DNA of 64,000 bases from Hemileia vastatrix. Taxonomy: Eukaryota; Basidiomycota; Pucciniomycetes; Pucciniales; Zaghouaniaceae. The notes under the pieces are model-generated. The model was not told the origin of the DNA, ran no database searches, and saw only the letters and a list, made by a program, of their open reading frames with translations. The stretch spans positions 4,979,001 through 5,043,000 of the forward strand of contig JASXTE010000008.1 in the NCBI GenBank assembly GCA_030280995.1, read 5' to 3'. Position numbers and translations under genes: made by a program. Below are positions 56,267 to 64,000 of the stretch, one piece after another (the first letter of the stretch is position 1; every line of letters starts with the position of its first letter).

Positions 56267-58883
56267 CTATTGATTGGAAATGAACATCCAAAATGTGAAT
56301 TCTTCACAGGATTTTAAGCCAGGTGGTGTTTTAGTCATCTGGTGATTGTGATGATTTGAATACCAAATTTCTTCAATTATTCCATTTCTTGTTCTGAAGT
56401 TAATAATGCATTGATGGTCTGGAAAGTATAGACCATGGCCTTTTGTAGATGAGGAGGGTGAGGGGATAGGAAGACCAGTTTTTGGATTAATGTATGAGAA
56501 TATTCCAAATGTGAGCAAGTTTAGAACGTTTTTATCCATGTGAATTTTGTTATAAAAACCACCAAAGGTTACTGTCAGCCTGTATATCCCCAGGACTGAG
56601 TAAAAAGTGCTTATAAGTTATGTTAAATACATGAACTATATATGGGAACAATAAATGAGAGTACACAAACAGTATACATAAGTAAAATTATGATAATACA
56701 CAAAAAATGCCATTATAACACCTTATATACACGCATATATCCACCTTTTATAGGTCTTATGTACTTAATATTAAGTTGAAATATGTTAGGGTAATCTTAA
56801 GAGCCTTAAGTATAAGGCTAAATAATTTTTAAGTACACTTAAAGCTGTTATATTCATTGTTTTATGCAAAAAACAAGAAATGCGCTTTATTTCACTTAAA
56901 AGTTGACTATATGCACTATAAAATTGAGAATATCAAAATTGCGCTTTGACAGATCAATTGGGCTCATTTAGGACTATTGATTTGGCTATTTAAATGCATA
57001 AAAATAACACTTTTCAAATTTGGTGTTTTTTATGCCAGAAATGGCTTCTGTGTACTGGCCACATACTGCCTGCTTTTTTCCCGTGTGAATAGCTTCATTT
57101 TTAGCAAAGTTAGCTTTTTCACACTATAATTACCTCACATTCTACGCCCACTCTGGGGAAACACACTAAAATAGGCGACAGGCGCTTATTTAGTGTCCTA
57201 GCTTAATTAATAGTGCATTGACCTTGTTTATGTGCACTAATTTCATTAATAACCTTACTCTTGGCCTCTTATTTTATCACCACGCTTAAATTAGCCTAAT
57301 TTTCGTCAAGGATTTACCCGTGAAAGCGCCTTCAAAGGACTGCATGTAGTTACCCCACATCTCACGCTCTTTTTTGAGTTTTTGGGTGGTTTCTCAGTCA
57401 ATATTGGTTATTTTTGGATGGGAATTTCACGTAGTATAATGTCAGGATTAGCCCCTACATTTCTACAGTAAATCCCCCTTATTATTAAGCTATTATTAAC
57501 CTTAAAAAGTCTCCTTTAGTCTTTTATATTATTGTTTTATACACATATACTCTCTTTTTGTCTTTTTCTGTAATTTTGATGGATTTCCCTTATTATTACA
57601 GGATTTTGACGGTTGTTACTTGTCTAATTATGTCATGGGTCACTAGGGATGTTGATGGGTAGTTCTATTAGTTGTTTTGAGGCGTCATTAACTGTGTATT
57701 GGATGGTACATCAAGGGATTTATTGGGGAACTCAGTGTGTATAAAAGGAAGAGGTTTTTGGGTCTTGTTTGGACATTCTTTATCATTACAATTTGCACCA
57801 TATAACCAAATCAATTACAATACACTTCAATTAGTACTTTTATAAGACTTTTGAGTAGTATCTGAATTATTATAATCTATTTTTCTACCAACTAAAAAGA
57901 TTGTAAGCCACATATAAAAATAGTGAGAATTATATTACTGAGACCTTCATTCTGAATTATATTTTACTATTTGTTGGATTTATACTACAGTATTCATATA
58001 GGACCATTTAAATCTTCTAGACAAAGACTTTTCAAGATAGTTCACGTCCATTTAGTTGATCTTAGCCTGACAATTACTGTGACATTAGAAGCAACAATAT
58101 CATCATCAACAAGTTTTAGCCATTCCACATCTGTCCAATTAGGGATGCTAAAATGTTTTTCTAATTCATGATTAGTTTAAATATCATATTGACATAGGTT
58201 CTTTAATCAATGAGCTAAAAAATGGCTGAATGTTGACAAGGAGTCCCATTTTTTTAAATCTTCTTTCATTTCTTGGGCAATAAGCTCTCAAAGTAAAGAA
58301 TAAGTACCTGTAGAAAGAATAATAAATTTTTTTTATTCATTCATCTATAAATAAGCTTACCAAGTGAAAAAACTTTTTCATATCCTGTTCTCCAACCAAT
58401 ATCATACATGGAACCTCCAAGAATCATCTTGCTTGATAAATTTTGATGAACTAAGGCCATTTGATACAAAGTTGATATAAGATCTGATAAATTTTGAAAT
58501 GTTTCATTTGTATTTTCTTCAAATGAGTGAATCCCAAAAATAAATTGAGGTTTGAAAGAATTAGAAACAACAGCAATTTTTTTTTATTTCCAGTCTTATC
58601 TTCTTCATTGTTACTTGAATTTAATTTTTTATCAGTTATAGGCTCAGGAAAAAAATTTATATTTTCAGGTAGTTTTTTTGGATAACTTTTTTTTGGAAGA
58701 ATCTATTTTTGAAGTGACTGAAGCCAGTTGAACTTCCAATAAATTTGGAACAAAATTGTTTTTCTCTTATGTAATTTCTACTGTGACCAGGTTTTGAAAG
58801 GAAGATGATATTGAAGAAAGTGAAGAAAGAGAAGATGAAGATATCGAGTTAAGTGAAGAAAGGGATGAGATTGAGGAAGACAT
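56267..58883 (-). pseudogene. Tet/JBP-like 2OG-Fe(II) oxygenase, decayed and split
   Basis: Starts at the ATG at 58883 with a Ser-rich stretch (MSSSISSLSSLNS), then after stops a readable part: SNSFKPQFIFGIHSFEEN, MYDIGWRTGYEKVFSLG, an intron-like GTAAGC...CTACAG near 58308-58361, then KKWDSLSTFSHF, NWTDVEWLKLVDDDIV. A solo LTR interrupts at 56573-58072, and the frame resumes GGFYNKIHMDKN, LTFGIFSYINPKTG, CIINFRTRNGIIEEIWYSN and NHQMTK to a stop at 56267. H-x-D in KIHMDKN and the later His of NHQ fit the iron ligands of the fungal Tet-like oxygenase family, and the order resembles that family in rust fungi (recalled, not searched). Three stops before the LTR show decay. Family members oxidise 5-methylcytosine or related bases. 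Confidence 0.7.
56573..58072 (+). repeat. Solo LTR, 1500 bp, unrelated to A-G
   Basis: TGTCAGCCTG ... TTAGCCTGACA with inverted TGTCAG/CTGACA ends. Flanks GTTAC (56568-56572) and ATTAC (58073-58077), 4 of 5 identical. Removing it and one flank restores the oxygenase reading frame. TATA box TATAAAAGG at 57740-57748 on plus. The short plus ORF at 57971 is not supported. Confidence 0.85.
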
Positions 58884-59961
58884 TTCTTTATTTTTAGATG
58901 AGTCTAGATTCTCAGTTATTTTTTTCTAAAAAAAAAGAAAAATATCAATCTAAAAGAAAAAATTTAACAAAATTGGATGAAATTGGATGAAATTTACCTA
59001 AAAATCTCTCCTCAAACTACCTAAAAGAAATGGTCTCAAAAATTGCCAAAAAAGAGTCCCAAAAGTGCCCGAAAAGAATTCCAAAAGTTTCCAAAAAAGT
59101 GTCCCAAATTTCTCCTAAAAGTATTTCAAAATTTACAAAAAAAAAGTGTCCTGAAAGTCCCCTAAAACCTCCACAAAAATTGCCAGAAAAGTCATAAAAG
59201 GTTTCCAGAAAAGTGCCAAAAAGTGCCAAAAAAAGTTCCAAAAATCATCCAAAAAAGGTGCCAAAATGACTTAAAAACACTTTAAGATGCTTATAAATGT
59301 TTCTGAGAATTTCCAATCTGATTTTGTGAAAAAAAAGACCAAAAATAGCCCATAAACACCTAGAATTCACTGAGAAATGATTGGAAAATGTTTCTGGAAG
59401 GTTTTACCAAAATAAAATACCAAAAACAAGCCAAAAACACCTCAAAGTAAGTGAAAATAGCTCGGAAATTTTTTCCAAATTACTTCTAAATGATTTCAAA
59501 GCAATTTAGCAAAGAAAAAGGCCAAAAAAGTGAAAATGCCTAAAAATGACCAAAAAACACCAAAAATTCAATAAATCAAGAATAAAAATGATAAAGAATA
59601 AGAAAAAAATAAAAGAAAAGAGGAAGGAGAAATAAGAACTTATAAATTAGCAATCAAAACAAAAAAGATGACAAAAAAAAGAAACAAAAAAAGAGACATG
59701 AAAAAAGACATTTCAATTAGCAATTCAATTAAAAAAATGAGAAATTGACTTACTTTGAGTGCTGTCAAGTGAGAAGTATCAGAACCAACAATGAATGATA
59801 GAAGTTAGAGATGAAGAGAAGATGAAGTATCTTAGTGAGACAGAATCTTAGAAATGTTATGCAATATCAAGTCTGAGAGCTGAACCAAGACAAATAAAAC
59901 CGAGAAATCGGGGAATATCATTGGAAAAAATTATTACTCAAAAAACAAAATTGTAAATCAG
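58884..59961. repeat. Low-complexity interval with CCAAAA-type imperfect repeats
   Basis: 59000-59620 is built of imperfect short repeats such as CCAAAAAAGTGTCCCAAA and CCAAAAACACC. The minus frame with repeated F-L-x-T-F words is a by-product. 59620-59961 is A-rich without a recognised gene. Confidence 0.7.
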
Positions 59962-61217
59962 TTAAGATAGGCCCTCAAAATGAGAAAGGGTGATTGGTAG
60001 TATTTTAGCACGCATAGAACTGGGTTGAGATGATGAAGTACTGCTATACTCTATTGGTGGAGGTGGATCAGGAATCTCATCTTCATAGAGCTCATTCCAT
60101 CCATCTTTTAAGTTAGCGAGAAGATTGTGTAATATAAGACAAGCAGTAATCCAGTATACAGTAACCTTCATTTCTTTTTTGTTACAGATTGGAGTCCTTA
60201 GTTCTTGTAGAGAAGCAAAGTGGCCTTTCAGTATCCCTATTGCATGCTCAATCCTAACACAAGAGTTTGCTAGATGAGTATTGAATCTTGATTTTTCACT
60301 TTCTTCATCACCAGTCCCACAAAAAGCAGGGATGACATAAACACCATTTGAATAAGCAGAGTCTGCTAAAAGGTATATATTTTAATCAAAAAAATATTGG
60401 GAATGTTGAGAAATATTCATTTGCTGAAATACAGAGGAATCATGGCGAGCACCAGGGAATCCAGCATGAAAAGCAATGAATTTCTTGTTAATATCACAAA
60501 CCAATTGAAGAGCTATTGAGTACCTAAAAAAAGAAAAAGATTAATATGAGCTTTGTTTGAAAATTTAAAAGATAAAAATATCACCTTTTTTTTGCAATCA
60601 AAATAGCTATTTCCATCCCTGGCAGGTTTTTGACTCAAGGGTATGGTGGTACCATCAACAAAACCAATGCATCCAGGAAAACCTTCTTTTTGCATCACCT
60701 GAGAGTTCTCCAACCTTTCTTCTTTATTGGGCCATTTCAGAAGTTGAGCTTCAACAGGAAGTATTGCAGTTATGACTTGCTTTGTATAAAGGTGAACTGT
60801 TGCTTGACTAAGATGGAAGAGGTTTTCAAAATGGGTTAATGCTGCACCATTACCATTTGAGCCAAAATGGCAAAGTGCCACAGATATTTGAATTGCTGGA
60901 TCTCTTTGAGGACAATTAGAACTATTTTTGAAAATGTAATTATCTTGAATCAATTCAAGCAAACTAAGAAATCCAGGAAAAGCTGTACAAAACATCTGTT
61001 GAAAGCTAGCTTCAGGAATGTTGGCAAATTCATCAAGGTGATATTGAGGTTGGTGTCATATGGAAGGTGTTCTAGGAAATAAGTAGCGGTTCTCCAACAT
61101 GTTGCATATAAAAGCCAAGTCAAGTTCTGCATCAGAATTGGTATCAGAATTAACCATTAGATAAAGAGCTACAGCTGCAGCAGTGATCTCAAGTTGATGG
61201 CAGACTGAAAGTGGCAT
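59962..61217 (-). pseudogene. PIF/Harbinger-type DDE transposase
   Basis: Starts at ATG 61217 (MPLSVCHQLE), with a stop at 61056-61058, then an open part to 60585: ALCHFGSNGNG, FPGCIGFVDGTTIPL (first Asp), DGNSYFDCKKK. An intron-like segment 60524-60584 (GTGATA...TTTTAG, 61 nt) precedes YSIALQLVCDINKK, FPGARHDSS, a stop at 60382, LADSAYSNG (second Asp), RIEHAIGILKGHF (Glu) and LHNLLANL, ending at 59962. Order and motifs fit the DDE_Tnp_4 family. A one-base excess in an A run at the exon end breaks the spliced frame. The Myb-like partner of Harbinger elements was not found. Confidence 0.82.
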
Positions 61218-61473
61218 GTTATGTTAGTGAAAACTGGTAAAGATTAAGGGTAAGTTTATGATTATGGGATTGATTAAGTTCTGGTAAGTCATATACCTTT
61301 CTTATATGAATAAGCCCTTAAGGATAAGGTGGAAAAAAAATCTAGTTGTTGGCGCTTTTGTACCTAGTTTTGGTGCCTTTGTACCTAGTGCTGGCTAATC
61401 ATGATGATGAAGGGAAGTGTTTTGATGAATTTTTTGAACCAAAAGAAGACGTGTTTGGGGACAAATACACTGT

Positions 61474-61506
61474 TGAAATACACCTGTCCAGGGCAGGTGT
61501 ATTTCA
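61474..61506. repeat. Perfect 13-bp inverted repeat with 7-nt loop
   Basis: TGAAATACACCTG and CAGGTGTATTTCA separated by TCCAGGG. Near the right end of the 5.6-kb insert. Confidence 0.9.
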
Positions 61507-61580
61507 TTTTTTGATGGCAGGTTTGGTACCTTTTTTGTGGCGTGTTTATGTGGTGTATTTGGTAATGTTTGAAACCCCCT

Positions 61581-61661
61581 ATTAAATGAGAGGTAAAGGT
61601 GTATCTCTACTCTAGTAAATAATTAATTATTTACTGTGTAAGTTTAGTAGCCTGGCTGACA
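61581..61661 (-). repeat. 5' LTR of element G, outer end
   Basis: Resumes at the duplicated 23-mer and ends TAGTAGCCTGGCTGACA at 61661, directly joined to the Tc1-like gene. Matches the last part of the C LTR. Confidence 0.8.
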
Positions 61662-61965
61662 ATGTTGCTCCAATAATTTTGCTTGCAGCTCATCTTGATA
61701 CAAAGTGGGATCTTGTGTTACCAAGTTAAGAATAAATTGCTGATGTTCTTCATCTAGCTTGAATGGAGCCCCATGTTTGAGGTAAGTATCAGGATCAGTG
61801 ATAACAGCTTTTGTTCTTTTGTACAAATTCATCCACCGACAAAAAGAATATGGATGAATTTGAGTCAAATATTTCTTATTTATTTCTTGCAATGATTTGC
61901 CTTTCAAAGCATCCATTACTACCAAATTTTTTATATCACTACTATATTTTATATATGGAATATTC
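61662..61965 (-). pseudogene. Tc1/mariner-like transposase, N-terminal fragment
   Basis: Readable helix-turn-helix part: SSDIKNLVVMDALKGKSLQE, INKKYLTQIHPYSFCRWMNLY, GAPFKLDEEHQQFILNLV, LYQDELQAKLLEQH, then the G LTR begins. This is the homeodomain-like DNA-binding half of a Tc1/IS630 transposase as found in basidiomycetes; the catalytic half is absent here. An acceptor-like TTTTTTCTAG lies just upstream (61966-61969) with a GTGAGT donor at 62014-62019. The possible preceding exon (62020-62220) does not join in frame. Confidence 0.65.
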
Positions 61966-62384
61966 CTAGAAAAAAAAGGATGTAAAAAAAGAATGAAAAA
62001 AAATGAAAAAAAAACTCACAGTCAACTGTGTTGGTTGGGGAAAAACTTGTGAGCAGGGTAATTGCGGAATAAGACAGTCAAGAGGCAGAGCAAGAATTGA
62101 ATTAGATGTGATACCTGGAAAAAAGGAAAAAAATGAGAATGAGAAGAAGAATGAAATGGGGGGGGATAAGAAATCAATTGATGGTGAAATTGGGGCATCT
62201 TGGTTGGAAAAATCACACATCAGAAAAAAAAATTGATTGTCATCTAGTGTCGCACAGTTGCTGTCTGATGTGAGACAGTTGCGGCTGGGCTAGCCTGCAG
62301 CCGGTATGATTTGACAGTACAAAAAAGTGGCAGCCGGGAGAAAAAAGTAGCAATTATTTTTGCAAAATTACCAAGCTTTGCTGA
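61966..62384. other. Interval upstream of the Tc1-like fragment
   Basis: Possible intron and 5' exon remnant of the Tc1-like gene (61966-62220), then GC-richer sequence with a repeated ACAGTTGC word near 62254 and 62276. Nothing else recognised. Confidence 0.4.
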
Positions 62385-62530
62385 CTTGGCTGTACAGCAA
62401 AATCTGAAAAGCTTGCGGGTTTCTCGTCTCCGATGCCCCACCAAAAACATGAGTTTAGGTCACTTTTGGTAGGGAATAAGTGGCGAGAAGCCCGCATGCT
62501 TTTCTGGTTTGGCAGTATGTGAACTGTAAA
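62385..62530. repeat. Foldback/MITE-like inverted repeat
   Basis: Arms 62406-62428 and 62482-62504 pair at 20 of 23 positions (GAAAAGCTTGCGGG / CCCGCATGCTTTTC). The pairing continues inward (CCACCAAAA / TTTTGGTAGG) and partly outward. Could be a MITE or a structured non-coding element. Confidence 0.6.
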
Positions 62531-62857
62531 GTTTAGGCTGTGTCAATACTGGCTATCTTTTTTTAAGCCATCGTGCGGTGTTCATGTTTACATAAGAGTA
62601 TTTTCTTAACAAAATTCAATGCAGATACATTTGTTAAGGGTTTAGAATCGGTCAACAATAGCTTCAGATAAATATTTTCCTCTTTTTTTAGTTGGATTAA
62701 ACCACACACCAACTGACATCACAACTTTCACTTGGCTTTGTTCTTAGTGTCTAGCCCCAGATATTCCATAATTTTATTATTATTATTCCAGTTTACATCT
62801 TTTGCTAGAGTTGGGTTTATCAACAATTTATATATCTGTTCATTCATTCTCATAACC
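62531..62857. promoter_or_regulatory. Upstream region of the secreted-protein gene
   Basis: Intergenic; a T-rich stretch with CAACTTTCACTTGGC before the gene. No TATA box stands out. An in-frame upstream ATG at 62732 exists but the later ATG gives the better signal peptide. Confidence 0.35.
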
Positions 62858-64000
62858 ATGCGATTCAGTTTGTTTTTCGGTTGCATCTTGTTGTGTTTCA
62901 GTTTCTTGGCTGGAAATAATGCTGACGATACTCCAGCAGCTCTATGTCGAGAGTCGATCTGGAAACAATGTCAGCAGCAGTCTACAATGTTCTCCAATGA
63001 GGTGAGCCTTTCATGTCACATCAAAAGCCAGATAAAAAAGAAGAAAAGACGAATAAAACATCAGAAACTCCATTCAGACAAAAATACCAACTTTTCAGTG
63101 TCTGATATGTTTTTATCTTTGTTCTTCTCTTGGGAGTCGTGATTCAGTCGATCGCCCTTCTCTGTGCAAATGAGGTTTTTGTCAATTGCTTGATTGACAC
63201 ATTTAAGAACGGGACTTGCGGCCAAAATGTAACCGAAGATGAAATTTCTGAAGAGTTTAAAGAAGTCAGTAATTCATGGAGTTAGTTTTGGTAGTAGCAA
63301 ACATAATCATGCTTATTGATTTACTTTTTTTTTTCTTAAACAGCATTGTTCTTCTCATATTTCTCCCATTATACCGCCAGCTCTTCCAGCGAATATTCAA
63401 AAGGTTTGTACATACTTTGAAGAATCATCTGCTAAATTTACGAAACTGTTGACCCGCACTGTTTCGTGATTTTCTTCGTTTCTCGTATAGAGGTCGCCTC
63501 AGGTATGAGATGAGAGACTGTGCATGTCTTCTGTACCCTACTGTTTGGATGCTCCACGGTTTACTCATCACATTTGTTCGTTATTTTTCACCCCGCGTGT
63601 TTTACTTCAATATCTCAACTCAAACCAAGGCAACAGTATTTGAAATCGTAACCGTTGTTGTAAATTAGTCGAGATTTTTATTATTTTCATTCTTCATTTT
63701 CATTGTTGATTAATAATCGTAGCAAAGACGATAGTATATTGAGAAAAAACTTTTGGTTGCTTGTTTTTCTTCTTTCTATATGTCTAATGGTGAATTTTAT
63801 TAGCAAACCGTCAATGGTGCCCCAAGTTCTCCGGTATGATTCTTCATTTAAATGTTTTTTACTATCTCTCCCCTTTTCGCTTGTTTTACTTTATGGTAGA
63901 CTGATAGATATATGTTGCACTTGCATCCTTTTTTTTGATGAAATGCAAAGACTTCAACAGTTGCTGGCTTGTACCCAACTGTTGTCAGTACCTCTTCTAT
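62858..64000 (+). CDS. Small secreted Cys-containing protein, multi-exon, runs off the window
   Basis: Exons predicted: 62858-63001, 63148-63264, 63344-63403, 63491-63502, 63804-63833, 63951-64000+. All junctions are phase 0 and the reading frame stays open. The start MRFSLFFGCILLCFSFLAG is a signal peptide, probably cut near AG/NNA. The mature part has six Cys in C-x7-C-x15-C-x7-C-x9-C-x16-C order (CRESIWKQC; CANEVFVNC; NGTC; HC) and two N-glycosylation sequons (NGT, NVT), followed by a Pro/Ser/Thr-rich tail (SPIIPPALP, NGAPSSP, STVAGLYP). Introns have GT-AG ends; the intron-2 donor GTCAGT is unusual and the last acceptor (GCAAAG) is the least certain. I do not recognise the family; it is not the 8-Cys CFEM pattern. 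Secreted effector or cell-wall protein are possibilities. The only probable host gene here. Confidence 0.7.

Larger units (their letters stand above)
55966..61580. mobile_element. 5.6-kb insert in the G LTR
   Basis: Flanked by a 23-bp direct duplication (22 of 23 identical). Contains, both on minus, a Tet-like oxygenase pseudogene and a Harbinger-type transposase pseudogene, plus a later solo LTR. The ends (ATGACAATTC... and ...GAAACCCCCT) show no obvious terminal inverted repeat, so the element class is unsettled. 55966-56266 holds no gene that I can see. Confidence 0.45.

Noticed and set aside
59017..59241. Protein with repeated F-L-x-T-F words
   Set aside because: Arises from imperfect CCAAAA-type DNA repeats; no start context or relatives.
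61581..61661. Independent truncated solo LTR
   Set aside because: It begins exactly at the 23-bp sequence where the G LTR stops, so it is better read as the outer end of the same LTR.

Overview
The window reads as AT-rich, transposon-packed DNA from a filamentous fungus, most likely a basidiomycete and possibly a rust (Pucciniales). This is inference from: Ty3/gypsy chromoviruses with a chromodomain, short spliceosomal introns (54-64 nt in the transposon genes), a Tet/JBP-like 2OG-Fe(II) oxygenase relic, PIF/Harbinger and Tc1-like transposase relics, and a multi-exon secreted-protein gene at the right edge. No prokaryotic gene organisation, tRNA, rRNA or CRISPR was seen.

Layout. 1-7886: element A, a plus-strand chromovirus lacking its 5' LTR (outside the window), with a TGA stop in gag and a frameshift in RT. 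It sits in 7887-12830, an old inverted remnant of a second family, B. 12838-54806: element B, plus strand, eroded, with a truncated 5' LTR, internal gag-pro-RT-IN (14436-21254), and a 3' part that carries antisense Cys-rich ORFs and is split by later insertions. Inside B's 3' part lies a solo LTR (21505-22304) and element C (minus, 23134-50217, eroded). C's own 5' LTR is split twice: by element D (31343-40507, TSD AATAT) and by element E (40711-50101, TSD TAAGT/TAAGC). D is a complete element with LTRs I could not tell apart and an uninterrupted pol; E is decayed. A, D and E are one family; C is an older relative.

54807-61661 is the leader and 5' LTR of a further C-like element, G. G's LTR is interrupted by a 5.6-kb block (55966-61580, 23-bp flanking duplication) that holds a Tet-like oxygenase pseudogene, itself cut by a 1500-bp solo LTR, and a Harbinger transposase pseudogene. 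G in turn had landed in a Tc1-like transposase (61662-61965). The last ~1.1 kb is the start of a probable host gene for a small secreted Cys-containing protein; all five complete exons are phase 0 and multiples of three.

The most interesting molecular observation is in A/D/E: a 64-nt intron near the gag start joins exon 1 to a second reading frame, encoding a 205-residue coiled-coil protein. Its stop codon overlaps (ATGGTAA) a start codon in good context for Gag-Pol, which suggests coupled termination-reinitiation. The second is the antisense Cys-cluster ORF pair of family B.
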